The notes: a model not told the origin generated them from the letters alone. Positions 23,461 to 33,242 are shown, counted from the first letter of the stretch. The stretch: DNA of 64,000 nt from GCA-003244245 sp050699635 (GCA_050699635.1 JBOHFK010000006.1:38466-102465); one strand, 5' to 3'. Numbers and translations are program-made.

Positions 23461-24298
23461 GGCGGAGCCAGACAGTCCACCGTTCAATGGCGACGTAACC
23501 CATTCGTTCGTACACGGGCCGACCGTCGTCGCTGGCGACGAGCACCGCCGGCCTGCCGGGGTCGGCCAGGGTAGCGGCCCAGGTCACTGCGGCGCCCGCA
23601 CCGCGGCCCCGCGCCGACGGAAGCGTTGCAACGTACTCGACGAGCGTGGCCCCAGCGTGCAGGTGTGCCGCCGCCACCGCAACCGGTTCCCCCTCCAGCC
23701 AGGCGAGCCAGACCCGAGTAGCCGACTGCAGGAGCGCCGGGCCGAGCAGGTCGCCCGGTCGCAGCGGCTTCAACTCCGGCATCGGGTAACCGTCGACGAG
23801 GACCCGTTCGGCGTTCGCCAGCTCGAGCGCGTCCCGGACCTCGCGAACCTCGACTCCCGGATCGGGCGAAGCCGGGCGCGGGCTGGGGAAGCGCACCATC
23901 AGCGGCGGATGCCCGAGCAGACCGAGTCCGTAGGGCTGCAGGTTCGGTGTGGGCCACGCGCTGATCAGCAGGTATGGCACGTGCGGTGGAAATAGCGCAC
24001 CGATGTCACGCAAGGTTTCTTCGGGGTGGGTCAATGGCTGCAGCAAGACGACCGGGTTCGTGAGCGCGCCGCGATCGCCGATCCAGCCGCCCGACCATTG
24101 CGGGCCGGATCGCCACGGTCGTCCGGCGCCGCGCGCGACCTGTACCGGCCAGGAGGCGTGCACGAGCACGGCCTGCCGCAGGAGGGTGTCATCGGCCGTG
24201 AGGTCCGGCTCCCAGCCGGTCGTGAGGTGCTCGCCCTCGGCTGGGAGCATCGACGCACTCATACTCGACACAATGACGTCAGGTCCGTGGCCGAGCAA
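23450..24298 (-). CDS. GNAT-family N-acetyltransferase
   Basis: A 282-residue protein. The C-terminal half holds the acetyl-CoA site: VEYVATLPSARGRGAGAAVT carries the R/Q-x-x-G-x-G/A loop, and PVYERMGYVAIERW is the final helix-strand. The N-terminal 130 residues are a second, diverged region of unknown role, as in two-lobed GNATs. The precise start is uncertain because several in-frame ATGs occur in the first 20 codons. It is transcribed towards the DUF4331 remnant. Confidence 0.78.
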   Translation of the reverse strand: MLGHGPDVIVSSMSASMLPAEGEHLTTGWEPDLTADDTLLRQAVLVHASWPVQVARGAGRPWRSGPQWSGGWIGDRGALTNPVVLLQPLTHPEETLRDIGALFPPHVPYLLISAWPTPNLQPYGLGLLGHPPLMVRFPSPRPASPDPGVEVREVRDALELANAERVLVDGYPMPELKPLRPGDLLGPALLQSATRVWLAWLEGEPVAVAAAHLHAGATLVEYVATLPSARGRGAGAAVTWAATLADPGRPAVLVASDDGRPVYERMGYVAIERWTVWLRPER

Positions 24299-24356
24299 GA
24301 CTTCGTGTCCGGTTCCGGGTTAACGCCGACCGTGGTTCGGCGGAACTTCAGGTCAG

Positions 24357-26471
24357 CTAAAAAAGCCGGTTCACGGTGAGCGTCGCGGGTAGCGAGGTTG
24401 ACGGGGCGAAGGATGCCGGGTTGCTGGGGGTGAACACTGCGGTCAGTGTGTGTGTGCCTGCGGTGAGCGCCGGGGTGATCAGTATTGCCTGTCCCACGGT
24501 CACCGGTACCGGGGAGCCGAGGTTGGTGGCGCCGTCTTTGAATTGGACGGTTCCCGTTGCGTTGAAGGGCGACACGCTCGCGAGGAGGATCTCTGGGATC
24601 CCCTGGAACCCGGGATTCGGGGCCACCTGGAGCGTGGTCGTGGTGGTGGGAATACCGGTGATCGGATCGAGCAACAATGGACGGGGGTTTGGTGGCGCGC
24701 CGTGGGGATTGGTGAGGTTGAGCATCCCCGTGAGTGACCCGGCGACGTTATCGAAGCTGCCGTCGATCCGTCCGAGCGCCCAGTTGTCTTCGACGAAGCG
24801 GGTGATGGACGACTGGTCAGTGCGGGTGTGGTCGACGTTGTTTGCCTTTGCCCATGGCGAGATGAGCACCAGGGGCATCCGGGGACCGTAGCCGCAGCGT
24901 CCCTGCTGGCCGGCGAGCGGTGTACCGGTTCCGCATTGTCCGGGGCCGGTCAGGGCGTCGGCGACGGTTTGTGAGGGGTTGGTGACACCGCTGTAGGCGT
25001 GGTCGTACCAGCCGTCGGAGTCGTCGTAGTTGACCACGACCGCGGTGCTGGCCCAGTCGGGTGTTGTCATCAGGGCGTTGATCTCGCGGATGAGGAATTG
25101 TTGTTCGTCGAGCGGATCGGAATAGGCGGCGTGCCCGTCCTGGTAACCCGGTGCCTTCAAGAAGCTGACCGCGGGCAGCGCGGACGACGGCAGATCCCCG
25201 CGGTTGATGCCCGCGACGAGCTGGTCGAAATCGTTCATGTCGTACTGGTGGTTGGGGGTGTCGAACTGCGGGGCACCGTTGACGTAATGCTAGGTGTCGG
25301 TGCCGATGGTTGTGAGCGTCGAGGGAGTGACGGTGCCGTTGGTGTCGGTGGGCAGCGTGAGGTGATGCGGGTTGGCCGTCGAGGCGTAGTAGTTGAAGGG
25401 CTGGTGGTGCGGGATGTAGTCGTCCTTGTAGCCGTACTGCCCGGTGCCTACGGTCAGCGGGCTGCTCAGCCCGGCTCCGATGGGATGGACCGCGTTGCAG
25501 ATGCCCTGGTTCGACGAGTGCGGCACGGAATTCTGGAAGTTACCGTTTTTGAACTCGTCGGGGATGAACGTCGCAGTGTTCTGGCCGCTGTTGCCGGTAG
25601 CGGCGAGAGCGTCGGGGTAAGAGGTGGTGGGGCGGTACCCACCTTCGAAGAATCCCCAGGACAGGCCGGCCGCGTTGAGCTTGTCACCGATGTTCTGACC
25701 GCTCATCGCGACCGCGTCCCGGGTGGAGCAGTCGTCCCAGTACGGCTGCGCGTCGCTGGTCAGCGAATACCCACCGTGCCCGTCGGGAGTGAGGTCGGCG
25801 TTGGGCTTGGCGGCGGTGGCGATCGAGGGATTGTTGACCGCGTGGGTCATGTCGACATTGCCGGTGTTGCCGGACACCAGGTTGATCGCGCCGGGTGAGG
25901 ACGGCCCGAACGTGGTACCGAAGGAATTGTCGCTCATCGCGAAGTGCTGGGCATAGTTCCACAGCCCGGTCACCGCGTTGCCGTCGTAGTAATTCATGAC
26001 ATCCCCGGCCACGCACGGACTGCCCGACGTGCTGGTTCCGGTGCCGGTGCCGACCGTGGAAACGAACTTGTCCATCGCCCCACCGTCGAACGCGCGCTGC
26101 TCGTCGGAATAGTTGTGGTCCTGATCGCAGGTGAGCACGTCATTGATGTTGGTCGGGTCGTAACGCCGGGGATTGACCCCGTTGGGATTGGCGGTGAGCA
26201 GAGCACCGCTCAGGCCGTTGGCGGTGGGGGTGCGTGGCGCCGCGGCGAAGGGTTGGCCATTGCTGTTCGTCGCGTTGGGGTAGGTGCCGAAATAGTGGTC
26301 GAAAGAGACGTTCTCCTGAAAGATGACCACCAGATGCTTGATCGGGGTCGCGGACTGATCCGTCGCGGCCATACCTGAACCGGCGGTAGCACCGGTGATC
26401 AGCACGGCAAGCCCGGTCGCCATAGCGGCGGCCCCGGCGACAGCGTGTCGACGAGGTGACGCAGATTTCAT
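24357..26471 (-). pseudogene. Secreted phosphoesterase (acid phosphatase/phospholipase C family) interrupted by one in-frame amber codon
   Basis: The frame from ATG 26471 (behind GGAAGGA) to 24357 is 704 codons with a single TAG at 25290-25292 (codon 394). Sequence on both sides is continuous family sequence: a signal peptide (RRHAVAGAAAMATGLAVLI), KHLVVIFQENVSFDHYFGTY with the PF04185 active-site motif, NYDDSDGWYDH after the stop, and a C-terminal Ig-like domain. The TAG stands where CAG (Gln) would be a one-base change. It is either a recent nonsense mutation or a sequencing error; the upstream half alone would lack the metal ligands encoded after the stop. Confidence 0.85.
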
Positions 26472-26546
26472 GGACATTCCTTCCTGGTTCCCCGACGCGG
26501 AGTAGTTCGAGCAGAGCCGGCGGAATGCCATCTCGGGAAGCCGCGG

Positions 26547-26600
26547 GTTCAGTGGCGCAGGGTTGTTCAGTGACGCAGGGTGGCGCAGTGCCAGGGTGTG
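26547..26600 (+). repeat. Three imperfect 18-bp tandem repeats upstream of the phosphoesterase gene
   Basis: The units GTTCAGTGGCGCAGGGTT, GTTCAGTGACGCAGGGTG and the more diverged GCGCAGTGCCAGGGTGTG run end to end in the 129-bp gap between the two phosphatase genes. They lie 76-129 bp before the downstream start codon, where a regulator could bind. Confidence 0.5.
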
Positions 26601-28748
26601 TCACCCGCTGGTTGCGGCAAATTGTTGTGCCAGTTTGATGAGGATCTGGGCCTGGATGGTCTGGGCGATGATCTGTGGTTCGCTGGGTGCCCTACCGCCA
26701 AACTCCGCTCCCTCGAGTAGAGCGAGAATCTGGGTGGCGAGGGCGTCCCGTTGCGTACCCAGCTGAGCGAATTCGGCCTCGGTGAGCTGATAGCGAAAGT
26801 CGCCGGGACTGGCCGAATTGATGCCTGCGCTTGAGGCCGCGATCGTGGCCGCGATCGTGGCCGCGCCGAATTGGCCGACACAGGCGTTGAGCTGTTTGAA
26901 CACGCTGGCCAGCGTGGTCAGCGAGGTGGTGTGGGCGCGGAGCGCGGCGGGCAACGCGGTGGGATCGGCCAGTTCGAACAGAGCACGGCCGTCGTGACCG
27001 TAATCGTCGCGTAGGCCGAGCAGGGTCAGCATGGTGGGGCGGATGTCGGTGTGGTCAGACCAGATCTGGTCGGTGACCCCGAGATTCCGGATGCCGGGTC
27101 CAGCCAGGCCGAGCCAAGTGCGGTTGATGTCGGGTGCGAAGTCACCGTGGTTCCACGCGAATCCCGGTTGCTCCGTCACGCAGGGCGAGGTGCAGTTGGC
27201 TGCGCCGGCGAAGACGAAATAGTTCGGGTCGGCGAAGGTGGTGAAGGTGGGGGTGCGGGCGGGGTCACCGGTGACCATGTGCAGCAGTTTCATCCCGACC
27301 GAGTCGGCGAAGCTGGTCGCGAAGTGGTCGGTGGTGCCGGTGAGCGGGTTGACCGCGGTGAGCTTGGACACCGCGTGTTCGAAGGTGCGGGTGGTGGCGG
27401 CGGCGCGGGCGGGGTTGCCGTCGAGGTAGAAGTTGGGGGCCGAGTCGGCGTGCACCTGGAACGGTGTGGTGATGTTCTGCTGGGTGGCCAGCAGGCCGCG
27501 CACGTTGGCGTTGATCTCACCGATCTGGCTGTAGGTGCAGGGGGTGTGCACGCCGTCGCAGCCGGTCGGGCTTGCGGGGCCACCGACGAAGTGGTCGTTT
27601 TCATCGGCGGTGACCACGAACTGGGTGTTGCTGGTGTTGATGCCATCGCGAGACAGCCGATCGAAAAAGGCGCCGAAGGCGGTGTCGTAATTGTGGAGCG
27701 CTTGGACATAGCCGGCCTCGCCGGGCCCATAGGCCTTACCGGTGGTGTGGTTGTCGTGGGCATCGGAAATGTAGCCGAAGGTGACCGGTACGCCGGACTC
27801 CTGCATGGCAGCGACGTACCCCAGCGTGTTAGCCGCGGACATGCCGTCGAAGCCAGGGAACCCCGGTCGGCCTTTACTGTCGGTAATGGGTGTCGTGCCG
27901 TCCACGGTGGTGACCGGTCCGGCCGGGGAGATCACCGAGTTGACATATTTGGCACCGAACAATCCCTGGTAGCCGGGGTATCCGCCGGGTTCATCGAGCA
28001 GCAGGTCTGGTTTGGCTGTGGGTCCCGCGCAGCGACTGGAATTCTGTGCGCAGTGCACGCCAATGCCGACGAAATCTGTCGTGGCCAAGCCCGGGTCGGC
28101 CGCGGCCTCGGCGGCCTCGGGTGAGTTGGCGCCGAACACCTTGGGCACGTCCGGGCCGGTGTTCTCCAGGATCGTGTTGGCGGCGGCCACCGAGCCGACG
28201 TCGCAGCCGGCGCGGGTGAAGGGCACCCACGGTGCCGGCGCGACCTTGCCCTGCGGGGTCACCATCGTCGGCGCCGTATCGCTCGGGGTGGGCGTACTCG
28301 GGTCGAACACGCCGTCGGTCCAATAGGCGAAACTGACCGCCGGGTTGCTGGTGCCTGAGGGATTGAAATAGCGGTAGGAGTTGGAGATCGGCTGGCCCAT
28401 GTGATCGCCGTACAGCCCGGTCAGCTGACTCAGAATGTCGGTGCCGGTGTGCGCGATCAGCGGGGTGTGGTGGTTGCTGTCCATCGTGCCGTTGCTGGTG
28501 AGGAAATTCAGCAGGTGCGGCATCTGTTCCAGGTCGGACGGCACGTTGGGGTTGTCCCGGCTGAAATGCACGTTGTCGAAAGTCAGGTAGATCACGTGCT
28601 GCACTCCATTGCCCGCAGGGTTCAGATTGCAGCCCTCCTGGCTGCCTCCGCTGGGCACCGACTGCGCGGCGGCCGGCATCCCGACAACCACTAACCCAGC
28701 GGCGAGCCCCACTGCCATAAGCAGCCGCTTCGTGGTGATTCCGGCCAT
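26601..28748 (-). CDS. Secreted alkaline-phosphatase-superfamily hydrolase
   Basis: A 715-residue protein from ATG 28748 behind AAGGAG. A signal peptide (RLLMAVGLAAGLVVVGMPAA) precedes QHVIYLTFDNVHFSRDNPNV, the first metal-binding strand of the superfamily. Later ligands appear in TADENDHFVGG and WSDHTDIRPTML, the typical D-x-E/N-D-H and S-D-H-x-D-x-x-P motifs of sulfatase/phosphodiesterase-like members. The enzyme should act outside the membrane on phosphate or sulfate esters. It precedes the second, interrupted phosphoesterase on the same strand. Confidence 0.82.
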   Translation of the reverse strand: MAGITTKRLLMAVGLAAGLVVVGMPAAAQSVPSGGSQEGCNLNPAGNGVQHVIYLTFDNVHFSRDNPNVPSDLEQMPHLLNFLTSNGTMDSNHHTPLIAHTGTDILSQLTGLYGDHMGQPISNSYRYFNPSGTSNPAVSFAYWTDGVFDPSTPTPSDTAPTMVTPQGKVAPAPWVPFTRAGCDVGSVAAANTILENTGPDVPKVFGANSPEAAEAAADPGLATTDFVGIGVHCAQNSSRCAGPTAKPDLLLDEPGGYPGYQGLFGAKYVNSVISPAGPVTTVDGTTPITDSKGRPGFPGFDGMSAANTLGYVAAMQESGVPVTFGYISDAHDNHTTGKAYGPGEAGYVQALHNYDTAFGAFFDRLSRDGINTSNTQFVVTADENDHFVGGPASPTGCDGVHTPCTYSQIGEINANVRGLLATQQNITTPFQVHADSAPNFYLDGNPARAAATTRTFEHAVSKLTAVNPLTGTTDHFATSFADSVGMKLLHMVTGDPARTPTFTTFADPNYFVFAGAANCTSPCVTEQPGFAWNHGDFAPDINRTWLGLAGPGIRNLGVTDQIWSDHTDIRPTMLTLLGLRDDYGHDGRALFELADPTALPAALRAHTTSLTTLASVFKQLNACVGQFGAATIAATIAASSAGINSASPGDFRYQLTEAEFAQLGTQRDALATQILALLEGAEFGGRAPSEPQIIAQTIQAQILIKLAQQFAATSG

Positions 28749-28829
28749 GGTGCGCTCCTTGGGAAGGTCCAGCCAGCCGCCCCGACCTTCCGCGGTACCG
28801 CTCCGTTGACGCAACCACTCACCGTCACC

Positions 28830-28851
28830 GTTCGCGCACCGTTCATCCCCA
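28830..28851 (+). promoter_or_regulatory. Possible PHO-box-like pair of 11-bp direct repeats
   Basis: GTTCGCGCACC and GTTCATCCCCA are adjacent 11-bp units beginning with GTTC, preceded by TCACCGTCACC. They lie 82 bp before the phosphatase start but in the opposite orientation to the gene. PhoP boxes in actinobacteria are 11-bp GTTCACC-type repeats. The match is suggestive only. Confidence 0.3.
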
Positions 28852-28938
28852 GACCCCCGATGGAGTTCGCTCGAAGTGTTATCGGAGATCGTTGTTTACG
28901 CCCTGAGGCAGGCCGTCCGGGACGCGGGTCCTGGGTGG

Positions 28939-29619
28939 TCATGGTTGGAAGCGGTAACCCATGCCGGGTTCGGTAATGAGGTGTTTGGGGTGGGAGGCGT
29001 CGGGTTCGAGTTTGCGGCGTAGCTGGGCCAGGTAGACGCGAAGGTAATGGGACTCCGACTGGTAGCTGGGTCCCCAGACTTCGGTGAGCAATTGGCGTTG
29101 GCTGACGAGTCTGCCCTGGTGGCGGACGAGGAGTTCGAGGATGCCCCATTCGGTCGGGGTGAGCCGGACCACCGCGCCATCGCGGGTGACCTGCTTGGCG
29201 GCGAGATCCACGCACAATGACCCCGCGTAAACGACAGGTTCGCCGTCGCTGGGGTGGGTGGCGGCTCGGCGGACCGCGGCGCGCAGCCGGGCGAGTAGCT
29301 CGTCCATACCGAAGGGTTTTGTCACGTAGTCGTCGGCGCCGGCGTCGAGTGCTTCGACCTTGTCGCCGGAGTCGGTGCGGGCGGAAAGCACGATGATGGG
29401 CATGGTGCTCCAGCCGCGGAGCCCGGTGATCACCTCAGCGCCGTCGAGGTCCGGCAGGCCGAGGTCGAACACGACGACGTCCGGGTGGTCGTGGGCTGCT
29501 GCGTGCAGGGCCGTGGTGCCATCGGGCGCGGTGAGCACGGTGTAGCCACGGGCCGTGAGGTTGATCTTCAGGGCTCGCCGGATCTGGGGATCGTCGTCGA
29601 CGACCAGCACGCGGGTCAT
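28939..29619 (-). CDS. kdpE: Response regulator KdpE (OmpR family)
   Basis: A 226-residue protein. The receiver domain opens with TRVLVVDDDPQIRRAL, its phospho-acceptor Asp is in DVVVFDLGLPDLDG, and the conserved Lys is in VTKPFGMDELLA. The C-terminal winged helix (VRLTPTEWGILELLVRHQGR) ends with RRKLEPDASHPKHLITEPGM. Its start overlaps the kdpD stop by 4 bp. KdpE activates the kdpFABC operon when potassium is limiting. Confidence 0.95.
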   Translation of the reverse strand: MTRVLVVDDDPQIRRALKINLTARGYTVLTAPDGTTALHAAAHDHPDVVVFDLGLPDLDGAEVITGLRGWSTMPIIVLSARTDSGDKVEALDAGADDYVTKPFGMDELLARLRAAVRRAATHPSDGEPVVYAGSLCVDLAAKQVTRDGAVVRLTPTEWGILELLVRHQGRLVSQRQLLTEVWGPSYQSESHYLRVYLAQLRRKLEPDASHPKHLITEPGMGYRFQP

Positions 29620-32144
29620 CCGGTGGACCTGCCGTTGGCCTGGTGGTACGCGGCGGGCAGGGAGATAACCACGGTCAGGCCGCTGCCGGGAGTGTCCTCG
29701 GCGGTGATGGTGCCGCCCATGGCGTCGGTGAAGCCCTGGGCGACGCTGAGCCCGAGTCCGATGCCGCTGCTGGCGTCCCGGTCCCCCAGCCGCTGGAACG
29801 GGGCGAACATGCTGGTGGCTGCACCAGGTGGGATGCCGGGGCCGTGGTCGACCACCCGCAGCTCGACGAAGTCGGCGTGCGCGCTGGCCCGCACGGTGAC
29901 GGGTGATCCACCGCCGTGGCGCAGCGCGTTGTCGACGACGTTGGCGACGACGCGTTCGAGCAGCCCGGGGTCGGCCAGCACGTGCGGTAGCGATTCATCG
30001 ATGTCGATGTGGACATGCTGCTTGCCCTCAACTCCGGACAGCGCTCGCAGCGCCACCTCGTCGTAGCCGATCGGGAGTAGCGCGGGGGCAATGGCGCCGG
30101 TGGCCAGGCGGGAGGAGTCGAGCAGGTTGTCCACCAGCGCGCGGAGCCGGTCGGTGGACTCCTCGATGGTGGCCAGCAGCTCCGCGGAATCGGCGGGTGA
30201 CAGGCGCAGCTCGGGATCACGCAGGCTGCCGGTGGCGGCCTTGATGGAGGTCAGCGGGCTTCGTAGATCATGGCCGATGGCCGAGAGCAGGGCGGTGCGC
30301 AGGGCAGCGGTGTGGGCCCGGCGCTGGGCGTCGGCAGCCTCGGTGGCCATCCGCTGATGGCGCAGTGCGAGCAGCGCCTGGCCGGCGGCGGCTTCAAGAA
30401 TGAGCTGGTCAGCGGCGGTCACGGGGTGGCCGCTCAGGGTGAGGCGGACGCCGTCGGTGACCGTGATGTCGGCGTCGGCCAGGTCCGGGCGCAGGCAGGG
30501 GTCCGTCCCGCTGGAGGCGGCCGGCTGCCACCGGTCGTCATGGCGTTCCAGCAGGGCCACCGAGGTCAGCGCGAAGTTCTCCCGGATCTTGTCCAGCAGC
30601 CTGGGCAGCGGGTCGGGGTCGGTGAGCACGGTGCGGGCGTAGGAGGCCAGCAGGGATGCCTCGGTGCGGGCCCTGGCGGCCTGTGCGGCCCGCCGCGCAG
30701 CGCGGTCGACGACTGTGGCGACCAGTATCGCGACCAGCAGCATCAGCACCAGGGTGATCACGTTCGCCCGGTCGGCGATGGTCAGGGTGTACAGCGGCGC
30801 AGTGAAGAAGAAATTGAGCAGCAGCCCCCCGAACACCGCGGCCAGCAGCGCCGGGCCCAGCCCGCCGATCAGGGCCACGCCGACCACCGCGAGCAGGGAC
30901 ACCACGACGTCAGCGGACAGCCCGAACAGATTCCGGCCGGCCAGCCCGATCGCCGTGGCCACCACCGGGAGGACCGCCGCACCGGCCCAGCCGAGCTGCT
31001 TGCGGTGCCGGGGCAGGGCATTGCGCAGCGTGGGCAGCCGCACCCCGGCGCTGGCTTCCTCATGGGTCACCAGGTGGACGTCGATGGAACCGGAGCGCTG
31101 CACGACGGTGGCGCCGATGCCCTGGTTGAACAGCCGGGCCAGCCGGGAGCGCCGGGAAGTGCCCAGCACCAGCTGGGTGGCGTTGACGCCGCGGGCGAAA
31201 TCCAGCAGCGCGGTTGGGATGTCGTCACCGACCACCGTGTGGAAACTGGCCCCCAGCCCATCGGCCAGGGCACGGAAGCGGGACAGTGCCGCGGGGTCAG
31301 CGCCGGCCAGCCCGTCGCCGCGCAGGATGTGCAGTACGAGCAGCTCGGCGCCCACCCGGGCGGCGATCCGCCGGGCCCGCCGCACCAGGGTCTCACTTTC
31401 CGGACCGCCGGTGATCGCCACCACGAGCCGTTCCCTAGTCTCCCAGACCTCGGTGATGTGCTGCTCGCTGCGGTAGCGGCGCAGCGCCTCGTCGACCTGG
31501 TCGGCCACCCACAGCAGCGCCAGTTCGCGCAGCGCGGTGAGATTGGCGGGGCGGAAGTAGTTGGCCAGTGCGGCGTCGATCTTCTCCGCGCGGTAGATGT
31601 TGCCGTGCGCCATCCGGCGGCGCAGGGCTTCCGGGGTGAGGTCGACCAGTTCGATCTGCTCGGCGCGGCGCACCACTTCGTCGGGCACGGTCTCGCGTTG
31701 GGCGACACTGGTGATCCGCTCGATCACGTCGTGCAGCGACTCCAGGTGCTGGATGTTGACCGTGGAGAGCACGGTGATCCCGGCGTCGAGCAGTTCCTCG
31801 ACGTCCTCCCATCGCTTGGCATGGCGGGAACCGGGCACGTTGGTGTGGGCCAGTTCGTCGACGACGGCCACCGCCGGGCGGCGGGCGAGTATCGCATCGA
31901 GGTCCATCTCGGTGAGCTCAGCGCCCCGATGGGTCAGGTCACGGCGGGGCAGGATCTCCAGCCCGTCGAGCAGGGCCTCGGTCTTGGGCCGGTGATAGGT
32001 CTCGATGAAGCCCACGACCACATCGGTACCCCGCTCGGCGCGCCGCCTGGCCTCGCTGAGCGCGGCGTAGGTCTTGCCGACCCCGGGTGCGGCGCCGAGG
32101 TAAATCCTCAGCTCACCCCGGCGGCGGGGCCGTGGATCGTCCAT
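29616..32144 (-). CDS. kdpD: Sensor histidine kinase KdpD
   Basis: An 842-residue protein from ATG 32144. Domains in order: KdpD N-terminal domain with Walker A GAAPGVGKTYA (about 17-27) and VVDELAHTNVPGSRH; a universal-stress-like domain; four membrane helices (about 385-485); a GAF-like segment; HisKA with IGHDLRSPLTSIKA; and an ATPase domain ending in GIGLGLSVAQGF. It senses potassium limitation and turgor and phosphorylates KdpE. A GTG start 23 codons upstream would overlap the preceding ORF. ATG 32144 lies just after that ORF's stop and fits the family's usual N-terminus. Confidence 0.94.
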   Translation of the reverse strand: MDDPRPRRRGELRIYLGAAPGVGKTYAALSEARRRAERGTDVVVGFIETYHRPKTEALLDGLEILPRRDLTHRGAELTEMDLDAILARRPAVAVVDELAHTNVPGSRHAKRWEDVEELLDAGITVLSTVNIQHLESLHDVIERITSVAQRETVPDEVVRRAEQIELVDLTPEALRRRMAHGNIYRAEKIDAALANYFRPANLTALRELALLWVADQVDEALRRYRSEQHITEVWETRERLVVAITGGPESETLVRRARRIAARVGAELLVLHILRGDGLAGADPAALSRFRALADGLGASFHTVVGDDIPTALLDFARGVNATQLVLGTSRRSRLARLFNQGIGATVVQRSGSIDVHLVTHEEASAGVRLPTLRNALPRHRKQLGWAGAAVLPVVATAIGLAGRNLFGLSADVVVSLLAVVGVALIGGLGPALLAAVFGGLLLNFFFTAPLYTLTIADRANVITLVLMLLVAILVATVVDRAARRAAQAARARTEASLLASYARTVLTDPDPLPRLLDKIRENFALTSVALLERHDDRWQPAASSGTDPCLRPDLADADITVTDGVRLTLSGHPVTAADQLILEAAAGQALLALRHQRMATEAADAQRRAHTAALRTALLSAIGHDLRSPLTSIKAATGSLRDPELRLSPADSAELLATIEESTDRLRALVDNLLDSSRLATGAIAPALLPIGYDEVALRALSGVEGKQHVHIDIDESLPHVLADPGLLERVVANVVDNALRHGGGSPVTVRASAHADFVELRVVDHGPGIPPGAATSMFAPFQRLGDRDASSGIGLGLSVAQGFTDAMGGTITAEDTPGSGLTVVISLPAAYHQANGRSTG

Positions 32145-32148
32145 GTCA

Positions 32149-32544
32149 TCACTGTCCCGCAACGCTCGATCGCACAGGGTCTCCAGCGACGTCCACTGGG
32201 CGCGACTCGCCACCGAGCCAACCTTGACCAGCTACCCCGAGCCGGTAGGGCATGTTGATCACGATCACGCCGGGGGTGAACAGCAACCGCGCCTTGAACC
32301 GCAACGCGCTCTGGTACGGAGCTTCCAGGACCTTGAGCGGCACCGAGATGCCACGCTGCTCCCACGCGGCCAGCAGCTCGCGGGTCTCCTGCTCGGCGGC
32401 GGCCATCGTGACCGCCTCCAGCACGTCGGGACGGGTGGCCCGGGCGAAGGCGAGGGCGCGCAGGGCGGGCTTGTGCAGTGTCTCGCCCAGCAAGGCGCTG
32501 CGCCGCGGCCGGCCGACCAGCAATCGTTTGAGCACGTTGCCCAC
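32149..32544 (-). CDS. In-frame internally deleted APC-family permease remnant between kdpC and kdpD
   Basis: An open frame of 131 codons from GTG 32544 whose pieces match three separate parts of large actinobacterial APC permeases: the N-terminal VLKRLLVGRPRRSALLGETL; the cytoplasmic stress-like domain RALAFARATRPDVLEAVT to ISVPLKVLEAPYQ; and the extreme C-terminus SALRFKARLLFTPGVIVIN. All transmembrane segments, and about 50 residues before the end, are missing, yet the frame is preserved across both junctions. It may be a fossil or a miniature cytoplasmic protein. It ends 4 bases before the kdpD start. Confidence 0.6.
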   Translation of the reverse strand: MGNVLKRLLVGRPRRSALLGETLHKPALRALAFARATRPDVLEAVTMAAAEQETRELLAAWEQRGISVPLKVLEAPYQSALRFKARLLFTPGVIVINMPYRLGVAGQGWLGGESRPVDVAGDPVRSSVAGQ

Positions 32545-32608
32545 AACACGAGCCTGGCAGCCCCCCGCCAACCCGGCACCGATCTTGACGCATTCTTAGC
32601 GCCGCAAG

Positions 32609-33235
32609 CTAGCCGGCTCGGCGTTCCTGACGCACGGCAATGTTGAGCCTCAGCACATTCACCCCCGCTTCGCCGAGGAAGCTGAGGAACGGCCGGTCGG
32701 TGTGCGCGTCAACGAGGTCGCGCACCCGTTGCTCGGACAGACCGTTCACCCTGGCCACTCTCGGCACCTGAAGCGCGGCGTAAGCCGGGCTGATGTGGGG
32801 ATCCACCCCGGACGCGGAGGCGGTCACCGCGTCCGGGGGAACGGCGCTGGGAGCAACGGTTTCCCGTGTTGCGATCAGCGTGCGGCGCTGCTCGATGAGC
32901 TTTGTCAGCTCCGGGTTACTCGTCGCCTTGTTCGATCCGCCGGAGGTGGATGGATCACCCGGCCCGAGGGCGTCGGATGCGGATGCGGAGGGCCGGGTGT
33001 GAAACCACGGGTCGGTGTTCGGGTCGGCCGCGACGAGGTCTACGCCGATCAGCGCGGAGCCGACCGGCTGCCCGTCGAGCTCCAACTGCGAGCCTTCGGC
33101 GCGCGATGCCAGGCCAGGCAGGTGCGCGGTCCCCCACACCGCGAGCGGGTAAACGACACCGGTGAGCACGGTCAGCACGAGAAGTACCCGCAGGCCCGCG
33201 CCGGCCTGGCGGAGCAGGGCGGACAGCCAGATCAT
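32609..33235 (-). CDS. kdpC: Potassium-transporting ATPase subunit KdpC
   Basis: A 208-residue protein with one N-terminal membrane helix (LRVLLVLTVLTGVVYPLAVW) followed by the periplasmic-type KdpC domain: GSALIGVD, PWFHTRPSASA, and DPHISPAYAALQVPRVA near the end. KdpC stabilises the KdpA-KdpB complex and aids ion occlusion. It lies 7 bp after kdpB. Confidence 0.95.
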   Translation of the reverse strand: MIWLSALLRQAGAGLRVLLVLTVLTGVVYPLAVWGTAHLPGLASRAEGSQLELDGQPVGSALIGVDLVAADPNTDPWFHTRPSASASDALGPGDPSTSGGSNKATSNPELTKLIEQRRTLIATRETVAPSAVPPDAVTASASGVDPHISPAYAALQVPRVARVNGLSEQRVRDLVDAHTDRPFLSFLGEAGVNVLRLNIAVRQERRAG

Positions 33236-33242
33236 GGCGTGG

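Noticed and set aside
25290..25292. Pyrrolysine or other recoding of the amber codon
   Set aside because: TAG is used as an ordinary stop elsewhere here (for example at the ends of both HigBA-region genes at 5808 and 53077), and no recoding element is visible.
27051..28124. 357-codon plus-strand frame inside the phosphatase gene
   Set aside because: Gly/Val-rich shadow typical of GC-rich DNA; the opposite strand encodes signal peptide and metal-site motifs.
30270..32258. 662-codon plus-strand frame opposite kdpD
   Set aside because: Pure antisense shadow of a well-supported kinase gene; composition is Gly/Gln/Arg-rich and has no family resemblance.
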